64,000 bases of DNA from Rubneribacter badeniensis (GCF_002899695.1 NZ_PPEL01000001.1:62001-126000); one strand, 5' to 3'. Numbered from the stretch's first letter, positions 16,712-25,446 are shown. Notes: generated by a model not told the origin, from the sequence alone. Numbers and translations: made by a program.

Positions 16712-16745
16712 CGTCACTTTATCACTCTACTGTGATAAAGTGACG
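16712..16745. promoter_or_regulatory. Long perfect palindrome in the his operon leader (candidate operator)
   Basis: CGTCACTTTATCAC-N6-GTGATAAAGTGACG has perfect 14-bp arms and sits 58-91 bp upstream of the first his gene. The central TTATCAC-N6-GTGATAA looks like a helix-turn-helix repressor site. TrpR-like HisR repressors of his operons are known in other Gram-positives, which is a possible parallel. As RNA it could also form a hairpin. A second small hairpin (GCCTGC ... GCAGGC) follows at about 16758-16778. Confidence 0.6.
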
Positions 16746-16802
16746 GCAACGAACATGCCGCCTGCAATGCGGCAGGCGATGACGGACGAAGGGAGGCGGG
16801 GC

Positions 16803-18521
16803 ATGGACCTGGCGACGCCGGCGGGGTTTCGGGACGTGCTGCCCGATGAGGCGACCGCGCGCGAGCGCATCGCCCGAGCGGTGCAGGACGCGTTCGCCGC
16901 GCGCGGCTACGCGCCCATCGAGACGCCGACGCTCGAGATCATGGACGTCATGCGCGCGGGCGGGCGGGTGAGCGCGTCGCCCTTTAAGCTCTTCGACGCG
17001 CGCGGCGACCTTCTGGCCATGCGCCCGGACGTGACGATGCAGGTGGCGCGCATGTGCGCCACGCGCTTGGTGGACGAGCCGGGGCCCTTGCGCCTGCGCT
17101 ACATGCAGCGCGTGTTCCGCGAGGCCGACGGCAGCATGCGGGCCGAAGCGCGCGAGATGACGCAGATCGGCATCGAGTGCGTCGGCGCGTCCGGCGCCGA
17201 GGCCGACGCCGAGGTGGTGGGGCTGCTCGCAGAGGCGCTCTCGCTGACGGGGGCCGACGAGTGCATGCTCGCGCTCGCCACAGTGGGCGTGCTGCGCGCG
17301 CTCCTTGCGGCGTGCGGCGCGTCGGCCGCTTGGAAGGAGCGGGTGCTCGACGCCTACCACCGCTCGAACTTCGTGGAGCTCGACCGCCTCGTCGCCGAAG
17401 GCGCCGGCGACGGGGGAGCGCCGCCTGTGTTCGCCGAGGCCATTCGGAAGCTGCCGCGCATTCGCGGAGGCCGCGAGGCCATCGGCGAGGCGCGCGCGCT
17501 CGTCGGGCCTTTGGGCTGCGAGGACGGCCTCGATGCCTTCGAGGCGACCTTCGACGCGCTCGAGCGCCGCGGCCTAGGCGGGCGGCTGCTCGTCGACTTC
17601 TCGGTGATGAGCTCGTTCGACTACTACACGGGGCTCGTGTTCGAGGCGTACGCGCCCGGCATGGGCACGCCTGTGGGAAGCGGCGGGCGCTACGACAGCA
17701 CGATCGCCCCGCGCGGCGTCGCGCGTCCCGCCGCAGGGTTCGCCTTCTTCCTCGAGCGCGCCATGGAGGCCGCGTCGGCGACGGGGCGGCCTCGGGCCTC
17801 CGGAAGGCCGGGAGAGAACGCCGCACCGCGCGAGGGGTCCTTCGACGGCGCGGTGGATCCCCCGCTGCGCATCGCCGTGCCCAAAGGGTCGCTCAACGCC
17901 GACGCCGTCGCGGCGCTCGCGGCGGCCGGCCTCGACGTGACGGGCCTCGCCGACCCTGGCCGCGCGCTCATCGTGCGCAACCCCGGCGTGGAGTACGTCA
18001 TCGTCCGGCCCACCGACGCGCCCGCGTTCGTGGCGTCGGGGGCGGCGGACTGCGGCATCTGCGGCGAGGATTCGCTGCTCGAGGCCGAGCCGGACGTCGT
18101 GGAGCTGGTCGACCTCGGCTTCGGGGCGTGCCGCTTCGTCGTGGCCGAGCCCGCCGGCGCCGCCGCGGACACGCTCGAGCACCAGCGCCGCCTCGGCTCC
18201 ATCCGCGTGGCCACGAAGTACCCCCGCATCGCCGCCGCGCACTACGCGCGACGCGGCGCGCAGGTGGAGATCGTGAAGCTCCACGGCAACATCGAGCTGG
18301 CTCCGCTCACGGGGATGGCCGAGCGCATCGTGGACATCACGGCCACCGGCACCACCCTGCGCGAGAACGACCTCGTGGTGGTCGAAGAGGTGCTCTCCTC
18401 CACCGCCCGCTTCTTCTCGAACACCTGCGCGTTTCGCACGGACGCGCGCATCATGCACCTGGCCGACGAGCTCGCGCGAAACGTGCGCCGATCGTCGACC
18501 GCACGCGAGGAAAGGAAGTAA
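16803..18521 (+). CDS. hisG: HisZ-HisG fusion: ATP phosphoribosyltransferase regulatory and catalytic subunits in one chain
   Basis: One 572-residue protein combines both parts of the short-form ATP phosphoribosyltransferase, the first step of histidine synthesis. Residues 1 to about 325 are HisZ, a histidyl-tRNA synthetase-like regulatory subunit (opening PAGFRDVLPDEA, FDARGDLLAMRPDVTMQVAR, DYYTGLVFEAY near 273, GSGGRYD). A Gly/Pro-rich linker of about 30 residues follows. HisG short form begins at about residue 355 (LRIAVPKGSLNADAVAAL) and has CGICGEDSLLE, KYPRIAAAHY and DITATGTTLRENDL. Normally hisZ and hisG are separate genes whose products form a hetero-octamer. ATG 16803 is chosen because GGGAGGCGGGG precedes it. 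hisD starts four bases after the stop. Confidence 0.95.
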   Translation: MDLATPAGFRDVLPDEATARERIARAVQDAFAARGYAPIETPTLEIMDVMRAGGRVSASPFKLFDARGDLLAMRPDVTMQVARMCATRLVDEPGPLRLRYMQRVFREADGSMRAEAREMTQIGIECVGASGAEADAEVVGLLAEALSLTGADECMLALATVGVLRALLAACGASAAWKERVLDAYHRSNFVELDRLVAEGAGDGGAPPVFAEAIRKLPRIRGGREAIGEARALVGPLGCEDGLDAFEATFDALERRGLGGRLLVDFSVMSSFDYYTGLVFEAYAPGMGTPVGSGGRYDSTIAPRGVARPAAGFAFFLERAMEAASATGRPRASGRPGENAAPREGSFDGAVDPPLRIAVPKGSLNADAVAALAAAGLDVTGLADPGRALIVRNPGVEYVIVRPTDAPAFVASGAADCGICGEDSLLEAEPDVVELVDLGFGACRFVVAEPAGAAADTLEHQRRLGSIRVATKYPRIAAAHYARRGAQVEIVKLHGNIELAPLTGMAERIVDITATGTTLRENDLVVVEEVLSSTARFFSNTCAFRTDARIMHLADELARNVRRSSTAREERK

Positions 18522-18524
18522 GAC

Positions 18525-19889
18525 ATGCGCCGCATCATCCTCGAATCTGGCGAGGCGTTCACGAACGCCCACCTCAAGCGCACAGGCGCGTTCAACGCCG
18601 AAGCGCTCTCGACCGCCACGGCCATCGTCGCTGACGTGCGGCAGCGCGGCGACGTGGCCCTGCGCGAGCTCACGGAGCGCTTCGACGGCGTGCGCGTGGA
18701 GGACTTCCGCGTGAGCGAGGACGCCCTCGCCGAGGCGGCGTCCCGGATGGATGCCGACGTGGCCCGCGCGCTGCGCCAGGCCGCCGAGCAGATACGCGAC
18801 TTCCACGAGCGCCAGAAGCAGCAGAGCTGGTTCTTCGCGCGCGAGGACGGCGCGCTCGTGGGCAGCAAGGTGGAGCCGCTCTCGTCCGTGGGCATCTACG
18901 TGCCGGGCGGGCGGGCGCTCTATCCCTCCACCGTGCTCATGAACGCGCTTCCGGCCGCCGTGGCGGGCGTTGAGCGCATCGTGTGTGTCACGCCTCCCGC
19001 GAAGGACGGTACGCTCGACCCCGCCATCGTCGAGGCGTGCCGCATCTGCGGCGTCACCGAGATCTACATGGTGGGCGGCGCGCAGGCCGTGGCCGCGCTG
19101 GCCTACGGCACGGAGTCCATCGCGCCGGTGGACAAGATCACCGGTCCCGGCAACGCGTACGTGGCCGCGGCGAAGAAGGTGGTGTCGGGCGATGTGGGCA
19201 TCGACATGATCGCCGGCCCCTCCGAGGTGTGCGTGGTGGCCGATTCCACGGCCGATCCTTCGCTTGTGGCCATCGACCTCATGGCGCAGGCCGAGCACGA
19301 CCCGCTGGCGGCGTGCTACCTGGTCACGTTCAGCGAGGAGTATGCCGATGCGGTGGAGCGCATGGTGAAGCGGCACCTGTCCTCCTCCACGCGCGCCGAG
19401 ATCACCTCGGCCTCCTTGGCCGATCAAGGGCTTGTCGTGGTGTGCGCCGACCTGCCGCAGGCGCTCGAGGCGGTGAACGTCATCGCGCCCGAGCATTTGG
19501 AGCTGCACATCGACCACGCCCTCGACGCGCTCGGCGCCGTCCGCAACGCGGGGGCCATCTTCCTCGGCGCATGGACGCCCGAGGCCGTGGGCGACTACGT
19601 GGCCGGCCCCAACCACACGCTGCCCACCGGCGGCACGGCGCGCTTCTCCTCGCCGCTTTCCACCGACGAGTTCGTGAAGAAGTCGAGCGTCATCCAGTAC
19701 TCGCCGGCGGCGCTCGCCCGCGACGCGGACGCCGTCATGGCCATCGCCCGCCACGAGGGCCTATGGGCGCACTCCATGAGCGTCGAGATGCGCAAGAGCC
19801 TGCTGGACGCGGGCGGCGCCTCCGAGGCGGGGGCGGCGGGCGCGTCTGCCGGAGACGGAGGGCGCGCGAAAGGCGGCGCCGATGCGTAG
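18525..19889 (+). CDS. hisD: Histidinol dehydrogenase
   Basis: Zinc-dependent NAD enzyme for the last two steps of histidine synthesis (histidinol to histidine). The 454-residue product has the expected blocks: GIYVPGGRALYPSTVLMNA, KITGPGNAYVAAAKK, AGPSEVCVVAD, QAEHDPLAACYL and EHLELHIDHAL. The C-terminus is about 20 residues longer than usual (an Ala/Gly-rich tail). It begins three bases after hisZG and its 3' end overlaps hisC by 8 bp, so translation is probably coupled. Confidence 0.97.
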   Translation: MRRIILESGEAFTNAHLKRTGAFNAEALSTATAIVADVRQRGDVALRELTERFDGVRVEDFRVSEDALAEAASRMDADVARALRQAAEQIRDFHERQKQQSWFFAREDGALVGSKVEPLSSVGIYVPGGRALYPSTVLMNALPAAVAGVERIVCVTPPAKDGTLDPAIVEACRICGVTEIYMVGGAQAVAALAYGTESIAPVDKITGPGNAYVAAAKKVVSGDVGIDMIAGPSEVCVVADSTADPSLVAIDLMAQAEHDPLAACYLVTFSEEYADAVERMVKRHLSSSTRAEITSASLADQGLVVVCADLPQALEAVNVIAPEHLELHIDHALDALGAVRNAGAIFLGAWTPEAVGDYVAGPNHTLPTGGTARFSSPLSTDEFVKKSSVIQYSPAALARDADAVMAIARHEGLWAHSMSVEMRKSLLDAGGASEAGAAGASAGDGGRAKGGADA

Positions 19890-21015
19890 CGTCCGGCCAG
19901 CGGCGCCGCAGCTGGCGGGGCTTGAGCCGTACGACCCGAAATACCTGCCGGCTTGCGCGCTGCTCTCCGCGAACGAGAACCCTCGCGACGTGGGGGAGAA
20001 GCTGCGCCGCGAGATCATGCGCGAGGTGGCGCGCGTGCCGCTCAACCGCTATCCCGACCCGCTGGCGAACGACCTGCGCGACCTTATCGCCGAGGCCAAC
20101 GGCCTGTCCCGCGAGCAGGTGCTCGTAGGCAACGGCGGCGACGAGCTTTTGTTCGACGTGGCGCTCGCGTGGGGCGGGCCGGGGCGCACGTTTCTGAACC
20201 TGCCGCCGACGTTCTCGGTGTACGAGGCGAATGCGCGCCTCACCGGCACTGCCGTGGCAAGCGTGCCGCGCCGTGCGGACTTCTCCATCGACGAGGAGGC
20301 CGTGCTCGCGCGCCTGGCCGAGGGCGATGTGGACTACCTTGTCATCACGAGTCCGAACAACCCCACGGGCGCGCTCGCGCGCGAGGAGTTCGTGCTGAGC
20401 GTGCTTGACGCCACCGACGCGCTCGTGGTGGTGGACGAGGCGTACTTCGAGTTCTCGCGCAGGACCGTGCGGCCGTATCTGGCGCAGCACGAGAACCTCG
20501 CCGTCTTGCGCACGTTCTCCAAGGCGTTCAGCTTGGCGGGGGTGCGGATGGGCTACCTTCTGGCCGGCGAGCGGGTGGTGCGCGAGCTTGCGAAGGTGCG
20601 CCAGCCGTACTCGGTGGACGCCGTGTCGCAGGCCGTCGCGCGCGTCGTGTACGAGAACCGCGCGGAGTTCGAGCCGGGCATCCAATCCATCATCGAGGAG
20701 CGCGCCCGCGTCGCGGAGGGGCTGCGCGCCATCCCCGGCGTCACGCCGTTTCCGTCGGATGCGAACTACGTGCTCTTCCGCATGGAGGACGCTTCGAGCG
20801 CGTGGGAGGCGCTTTACGCGCGCGGCGTGCTCGTGCGCGACTTCTCGCGCGCGCCGTACTTGGAGGGCTGTCTGCGTGCGAGCATCGGAACGCCCGAGGA
20901 GAACGACGCCTTCCTGCGCGCCCTGCGCGAGGTGGCGATGGGGAAGTGCGACGTGAGGGTTCCGTCGGCGAGGACGACGGAACGGGCTGACGCTGCGGAA
21001 CCCCGCGCTGACTGA
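19882..21015 (+). CDS. hisC: Histidinol-phosphate aminotransferase
   Basis: PLP-dependent class II aminotransferase that makes histidinol phosphate. The 377-residue product shows SANENPRDVGEKLRREI, NRYPDPLANDLRDLIAE, the NNPTGALAREE motif, DEAYFEFSRR, and the PLP lysine in TFSKAFSLAGVRMGYL. The start ATG overlaps the end of hisD by 8 bp. The C-terminus ends in an unstructured tail of about 25 residues (VRVPSARTTERADAAEPRAD). It is followed 27 bp later by hisB. Confidence 0.96.
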   Translation: MRSVRPAAPQLAGLEPYDPKYLPACALLSANENPRDVGEKLRREIMREVARVPLNRYPDPLANDLRDLIAEANGLSREQVLVGNGGDELLFDVALAWGGPGRTFLNLPPTFSVYEANARLTGTAVASVPRRADFSIDEEAVLARLAEGDVDYLVITSPNNPTGALAREEFVLSVLDATDALVVVDEAYFEFSRRTVRPYLAQHENLAVLRTFSKAFSLAGVRMGYLLAGERVVRELAKVRQPYSVDAVSQAVARVVYENRAEFEPGIQSIIEERARVAEGLRAIPGVTPFPSDANYVLFRMEDASSAWEALYARGVLVRDFSRAPYLEGCLRASIGTPEENDAFLRALREVAMGKCDVRVPSARTTERADAAEPRAD

Positions 21016-21042
21016 TTCGGACTTGCGAGAGAGAAGGGATTC

Positions 21043-21633
21043 ATGACCAGAACCGCCGCCATCGCCCGGGCCACCACCGAGACGGACATCGAGATCTCCC
21101 TCGATCTCGACGGCGTCGGCGCGGCCGACGTCGAAACCGGCATCGGGTTCTTCGACCATATGCTCGAGGCATTCGCCCGCCACAGCCTGATCGACCTGAC
21201 GGTGCGCGCGCAGGGGGATTTGCACGTGGACGGCCATCACACGGTCGAGGACACGGGCATCGTGCTGGGGCAGGCGATCCTTCGCGCGCTCGGAGACAAG
21301 CGCGGTGTGCGTCGCTTCGGGTCGCTCGCGCTGCCCATGGACGAGGCGCTTGTGCTCGCAGCCGTGGACGTGTCGGGCCGCGGCCAGCTGCACTGGGACG
21401 TGGCGGTGCCGCCTGTGATGATCGGCGCGTTCGACGCGTCGCTTGCCAAGGAGTTCTTCATCGCCCTCGCCGCGAACGCCGGCATCACGCTGCACGTGCG
21501 CAGCCTTGCGGGCGAGAACGCGCACCATGTCGTGGAGGCGTCGTTCAAGGCCGTCGCGCGCGCTCTGCGGCAGGCCGTCGAAGCCGATCCTCGCATGGGC
21601 GACGCCCTGCCGTCCACGAAAGGAAGCCTGTGA
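21043..21633 (+). CDS. hisB: Imidazoleglycerol-phosphate dehydratase
   Basis: Manganese-dependent dehydratase of histidine synthesis, the monofunctional type without the phosphatase domain. The 196-residue product has the metal-binding repeats [16 protein letters not shown] and [16 protein letters not shown], and later [15 protein letters not shown] and [17 protein letters not shown] 21043 has AGAGAAGGGATTC upstream. The stop TGA overlaps the hisH start (TGATG). A monofunctional HisB fits with the histidinol-phosphatase being encoded elsewhere; no phosphatase gene is in this operon. Confidence 0.97.
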   Translation: MTRTAAIARATTETDIEISLDLDGVGAADVETGIGFFDHMLEAFARHSLIDLTVRAQGDLHVDGHHTVEDTGIVLGQAILRALGDKRGVRRFGSLALPMDEALVLAAVDVSGRGQLHWDVAVPPVMIGAFDASLAKEFFIALAANAGITLHVRSLAGENAHHVVEASFKAVARALRQAVEADPRMGDALPSTKGSL

Positions 21634-22544
21634 TGGCACCGCGCATCGTCGTCGTCGACTACCACAAGGGGAACCTGAAGAGCGTTGAACGCGGTCTTGC
21701 GGCGGCGGGCGCGGAGGCGTTCGCCTCCGACGATCCGGCTGCCATCGTGCGTGCGGACGCCGTCGTGCTGCCGGGCGTGGGCGCGTTCGCCGATGCCGCT
21801 GCCACCATGGAGGCGCTTGGGCAGGCGGAGGCCGTTCGCGAGCGCATCGCCGCCGGTGCGCCGTTTCTCGGCATCTGCCTGGGCATGCACCTCATGTTCG
21901 AGGAGGGGGTCGAAGGCGCTCCCGAAGAGGACGACGAGGCCTCCACGCACAACGCGCGCGGTCTGGCCGTGCTGCCGGGCGTGGTGGGGGCCTTGCCGAA
22001 GTCCGATGCGGCAGGGCGCGCGTACAAGGTGCCGCACGTGGGGTGGAACACGGTGGTTCCACCGGATTGCCAGCTGTCGGAGCTGCTCGACGTTGCGGTT
22101 TTCCCCAGCACCCGACCTTCGCGCGATCCCGGAATGCCCTGCCTCGGCTCTGCCGAGCAGGGCGCGCCCGCTCGGGCGCATAGCGTGGGATCGAACGGCC
22201 CGTTGGGTTGTTCGATGCGCACCGAAGTGCGCGGCGCCTCCGCGATCCCGCGAATCTCGGGCGTTGGGGAAACCCTCGCTGACGTTGATGGATCTGCGAG
22301 CGATTCAAAGTTTTCATGTCCCCTCTTTGAGGCGATTCCCGCAGGAGAGTATTTCTACTTCACGCACGGCTACATCGCGCCCGACGGGCCGTTCGTCATC
22401 GGAAAGACCGCGCACAGCGTGACGTTCCCAAGCGCAGTGCAGTACGGTGAAGCGGCGTTCGGCGTGCAGTTCCATCCCGAGAAGAGCTCGGATGCCGGCG
22501 CGCAGCTTTTGCGCAACTTCGTCAACATCGTGAAAGGGGCGTGA
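21633..22544 (+). CDS. hisH: Imidazole glycerol phosphate synthase glutaminase subunit, with in-frame mobile insertion
   Basis: Class I glutaminase that supplies ammonia to HisF. Family blocks are present: DYHKGNLKSVERGLAAAG, the nucleophile GICLGMHLMFE, KVPHVGWN, EYFYFTHGYIAPD, and the catalytic VQFHPEKSS. The product is 303 residues, whereas HisH is usually about 200-215. The excess lies between VGWNTVVPP and CPLFEAIPAGEYF and maps to a 192-bp segment (22096-22287) that ends in imperfect inverted repeats and is bounded by GACGTTG on both sides. 192 is 64 codons, so excising it restores a plain HisH loop. The catalytic residues flank the insertion and remain intact, so the enzyme may still work. 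ATG 21633 overlaps the hisB stop. Confidence 0.93.
   Translation: MAPRIVVVDYHKGNLKSVERGLAAAGAEAFASDDPAAIVRADAVVLPGVGAFADAAATMEALGQAEAVRERIAAGAPFLGICLGMHLMFEEGVEGAPEEDDEASTHNARGLAVLPGVVGALPKSDAAGRAYKVPHVGWNTVVPPDCQLSELLDVAVFPSTRPSRDPGMPCLGSAEQGAPARAHSVGSNGPLGCSMRTEVRGASAIPRISGVGETLADVDGSASDSKFSCPLFEAIPAGEYFYFTHGYIAPDGPFVIGKTAHSVTFPSAVQYGEAAFGVQFHPEKSSDAGAQLLRNFVNIVKGA
22089..22287. repeat. Rep-C copy 1: palindromic element inserted in hisH
   Basis: Element 22096-22280, with GACGTTG directly repeated at 22089-22095 and 22281-22287. The left end CGGTTTTCCCCAGCACCCGA and the complement of the right end (GGGTTTCCCCAACGCCCGA) match in most positions. The interior contains a strong hairpin (GCCCTGCCTCGGC ... 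GCCGAGCAGGGC, about 22137-22164). It is translated in frame. A shorter relative sits between hisA and hisF. Confidence 0.75.
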
Positions 22545-22547
22545 GCC

Positions 22548-23279
22548 GTGTACCTGCTGCCGGCCATCGACATCTTGGGCGGCAAGGCCGTCCGTCTCGC
22601 CAAGGGCGACTACGACCGCGTGACCGTGTACCATGACGACCCTGCCGCGCAGGCGCAGCTGTTCGAAGAGGAGGGCGCGACGTGGCTGCACGTCGTCGAC
22701 CTCGACGGCGCGCGCTCGGGTTCGCCCGAGAACGTGCGGCACATCGAGCGTATCCTGGAGAAGACGCGGCTTCGGGTGGAGGCGGGCGGCGGCGTCCGCT
22801 CGCTCGACACCATCGCGCGCCTCGTCGACGCGGGCGTGTCGCGCGTGGTGCTGGGCACCTCGCTCGTGGCCGACCCCGCCTTCGCCGAGGCCGCCGTCGC
22901 GCGCTACGGCGAGCTGCTTGCGGCCGGCATCGACGCGCGGGGCGGGGAGGCGGCCGTGGCGGGTTGGCGCGAGGGCTCCGGCGTGGCGGCCGAGGAGCTG
23001 GCGCGCCGCGTGGCCGACTTGGGGTTCCACCATCTCGTGTACACCGACATCGCGCGCGACGGCATGCAGACGGGCATCGATCCGGCGGCTTACGAGCGCA
23101 TGGCGCAGGCGTTCGGGCATCCCGTCATCGCCTCGGGCGGGGTGGCGGGCCTCGCCGACATCGAGGCGCTCGGTCGGGTGGCGGGCTGCATCGAGGGCGT
23201 CATCGTGGGCCGCGCCGTGTACGAGGGCGCGCTCTCGGTGGCCGACGGCGTGCGCGCCTGCAGGATCGCGTCGGCTTGA
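22548..23279 (+). CDS. hisA: Phosphoribosylformimino-5-aminoimidazole carboxamide ribotide isomerase
   Basis: TIM-barrel isomerase (ProFAR isomerase), 243 residues. It starts with [20 protein letters not shown], has the phosphate-binding [17 protein letters not shown] and the second half-barrel blocks [12 protein letters not shown] and [16 protein letters not shown]. The start is GTG 22548, three bases after the hisH stop. The downstream gap of 180 bp before hisF is unusual inside this compact operon and is filled by a Rep-C relative. Confidence 0.97.
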   Translation: MYLLPAIDILGGKAVRLAKGDYDRVTVYHDDPAAQAQLFEEEGATWLHVVDLDGARSGSPENVRHIERILEKTRLRVEAGGGVRSLDTIARLVDAGVSRVVLGTSLVADPAFAEAAVARYGELLAAGIDARGGEAAVAGWREGSGVAAEELARRVADLGFHHLVYTDIARDGMQTGIDPAAYERMAQAFGHPVIASGGVAGLADIEALGRVAGCIEGVIVGRAVYEGALSVADGVRACRIASA

Positions 23280-23297
23280 CGGCCGACGCGATCTGCC

Positions 23298-23414
23298 GAC
23301 GCTGCGGCTTTCCGCGGCACCCCGCCTCGCGGCGAAGCCGAAGGCTCGCGTGCCGAAGCGCGCCACGCCTTCGCCTTCCCTGCGATTCGAGACGCTGCGG
23401 AAACCCTTGCCGAC
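23298..23414. repeat. Rep-C copy 2: palindromic element between hisA and hisF
   Basis: The left end GACGCTGCGGCTTTCCGCGG and the right end CTGCGGAAACCCTTGCCGAC match the ends of the element in hisH almost position for position (CGGYTTTCCSCRGCACCC and GGAAACCCTYGCYGAC). The interior differs and is shorter. It is non-coding here. It occupies most of the 181-bp hisA-hisF gap. Confidence 0.65.
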
Positions 23415-23460
23415 ATTACGAACGACCAGCGAGTTTGCCACTGTTGAAAGGAGGCGCGCC

Positions 23461-24225
23461 ATGCTAGCCAAACGCGTGATCCCCTGCATGGACGTCAAGG
23501 ATGGGCGCGTGGTCAAGGGCGTCAATTTCGTGAACCTGCGCGACGCGGGCGATCCCATCGAGCTTGCGCAGCGCTACGACGAGGAGCGCGCTGATGAGGT
23601 GATCTTCCTCGACATCACGGCCACGAGCGACGACCGCGCCACCACGGTGGACCTCGCCAGCCGCGCGAGCGAGCAGCTGCACCTGCCGTACTGCGTGGGC
23701 GGCGGTTTCCGCAGCGTGGCCGACATCCGCACGATGATCGCCGCCGGTGCCGACAAGGTGTCGGTGAACTCGGCCGCGGTGGACAACCCCGCGCTCATCA
23801 CCCAGGCCGCCGCCGCATTCGGCAGCCAGGCCATCCTCTGCGCCATCGACGCGAAGCGCGTTGCGGGCGCGGGAGACAAGTGGGAGGTGTACGTGCACGG
23901 CGGACGGGTGGCCACGGGCATCGACGCCGTGGCCTGGGCGCAGGAAGCCGCCCGCCGCGGGGCGGGGGAGATACTGCTCACCAGCATGGATCGCGACGGC
24001 AGCCGCGACGGCTTCGACTGCGCGCTCACCCGTGCCGTCGCGCGCGCGGTGGACGTCCCCGTCATCGCGAGCGGCGGCGTGGGAAAGCTCGAGCACTTCG
24101 CCGAGGGCGTCATCGAAGGCGAGGCCGACGCCGTGCTGGCCGCAAGCGTCTTCCACTTCGGCGAGCTCACCGTGCGCCAAGTGAAGGAGCATATGGCAAG
24201 CCAGGGCATCCCCGTTCGCTTGTAA
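23461..24225 (+). CDS. hisF: Imidazole glycerol phosphate synthase cyclase subunit
   Basis: TIM-barrel cyclase that joins with HisH to make imidazole glycerol phosphate and AICAR. The 254-residue product reads [18 protein letters not shown] at its start, with [40 protein letters not shown] and [16 protein letters not shown] 23461 is preceded by AAAGGAGG. It is the last his gene of the main operon; hisI is separated from it by an unrelated gene. Confidence 0.97.
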   Translation: MLAKRVIPCMDVKDGRVVKGVNFVNLRDAGDPIELAQRYDEERADEVIFLDITATSDDRATTVDLASRASEQLHLPYCVGGGFRSVADIRTMIAAGADKVSVNSAAVDNPALITQAAAAFGSQAILCAIDAKRVAGAGDKWEVYVHGGRVATGIDAVAWAQEAARRGAGEILLTSMDRDGSRDGFDCALTRAVARAVDVPVIASGGVGKLEHFAEGVIEGEADAVLAASVFHFGELTVRQVKEHMASQGIPVRL

Positions 24226-24253
24226 GCGTCTCGGCATGCGATAAGCATGCGTA

Positions 24254-24282
24254 TTGACAGCGAACAATTGTACTGATATTAT
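24254..24282 (+). promoter_or_regulatory. Near-consensus sigma70 promoter of the DUF1016 gene
   Basis: TTGACA (24254-24259), a 17-bp spacer, then TATTAT (24277-24282). This is the best promoter match in the window and is more AT-rich than its surroundings. GCATGC occurs twice just upstream (24235-24250). The leader of about 90 nt holds no gene. Confidence 0.8.
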
Positions 24283-24378
24283 GGGTAGAAGGTTGGCGAA
24301 CGCCTAACCGGAGCCTGCAGAGTTCGCAGCTTTTGGGACAGCCCATGATTCTGTCGAAGCTGGAGAAAGGGGCGTCTC

Positions 24379-25374
24379 ATGCTTGCGAACAGCGACGAGT
24401 ATATGGATGTGCTCGAGCGTGCGAAACGCGAGATCGCAGAATCGCGTCAAAGGGCGGTCACGAGCACTAATGCCGAACTGGTGTTTCTGTATTGGCGCAT
24501 AGGGACCCTAGCCAACGAGCGCTCGGAGTGGGGAAACGGCTTCGTCGAGTCTTTGTCGAGGGATATCCGCGCTGCCTTCCCTGGCTTGAAGGGCTTTTCG
24601 GTTCGCAGTTTGAAGTACATGGCGAAGTTCGCTCGAGAAGTGAATTTGGAATTGTGCAACAGCTGTTGCACAATTCCCTGGGGGCACATCACGCAGTTTC
24701 TCGACAAGACGAAACCCGGTCCCGAACGCGAATGGTATGTGAACGCAACCATAGAAAACGGTTGGAGCCGCGCGGTGCTCGTCCATCAAATCGAATCGAA
24801 GTTGTACAAGCGGCAAGTGCTTGCGGGCAAGGTGGACAATTTCGAGCGAACGCTGCCTGCTCCCGAAAGCGAGCTCGCGCAGCAGGCGCTCAAAGATCCG
24901 TACATCTTCGACTTCATCACCGCGCGGCAGGGTGCTGTCGAGCACGAAGTCGAGGAGAGGATGATGGAGAATCTCACCGGTCTTTTGCTTGAGCTCGGCA
25001 CCGGGTTCGCTTTCATGGGCAGACGGCACCATCTTGTCGTAGGAGGCCAAGATTTCTATATCGACCTGCTGTTTTACAATGTCAAACTGAGAAGCTGCAT
25101 CGTCGTCGAGTTGAAGAACGCCCCGTTCAAACCGGAGTTCGTCGGGAAGCTGAACTTCTACCTGTCAGCCGTCGACGATCTGCTGTGCTCGGAGCATGAC
25201 AATCCGAGCATCGGTTTGCTTCTGTGCAAGACGAAGGACAACGTGGTGGCCGAGTACTCGCTTCGCGACGTCGAAAAGCCCATCGGCGTGAGCGAATGCC
25301 GGCTCGCCGACGTCCTGCCCGAGGGGTTCGCCGATCTGCTGCCGTCGGCAGAGGATATCGAAAAACGCCTTTGA
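24379..25374 (+). CDS. DUF1016/YhcG-type PD-(D/E)XK nuclease-domain protein
   Basis: 331-residue protein of the DUF1016 family (YhcG-like), usually with an N-terminal helical domain and a C-terminal PD-(D/E)XK nuclease fold. The N-terminal part reads ELVFLYWRIGTLANERSEWG, then FSVRSLKYMAKFA and PWGHITQFLDK. The nuclease core is FYIDLLFYNVKLRSCIVVELK, giving the D...ExK pattern. Members occur in defence islands and with restriction systems, though their role is unsettled. The gene has its own strong promoter, sits between hisF and hisI, and its codon use is visibly less GC-rich than its neighbours, which points to acquisition by transfer. ATG 24379 has AAAGGGG upstream. No partner gene is next to it. 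Confidence 0.88.
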   Translation: MLANSDEYMDVLERAKREIAESRQRAVTSTNAELVFLYWRIGTLANERSEWGNGFVESLSRDIRAAFPGLKGFSVRSLKYMAKFAREVNLELCNSCCTIPWGHITQFLDKTKPGPEREWYVNATIENGWSRAVLVHQIESKLYKRQVLAGKVDNFERTLPAPESELAQQALKDPYIFDFITARQGAVEHEVEERMMENLTGLLLELGTGFAFMGRRHHLVVGGQDFYIDLLFYNVKLRSCIVVELKNAPFKPEFVGKLNFYLSAVDDLLCSEHDNPSIGLLLCKTKDNVVAEYSLRDVEKPIGVSECRLADVLPEGFADLLPSAEDIEKRL

Positions 25375-25446
25375 TCGACCGTTTGGGTGTTCGGTCGCGA
25401 AAGGGCTGGTGCATAATGGTTTGTCGCAGAACAAAAGGAGGAGAGC

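Noticed and set aside
22089-22287. hisH as a frameshifted or broken gene
   Set aside because: The frame is continuous, both flanking catalytic parts are in register, and the extra 192 bp is a multiple of three.
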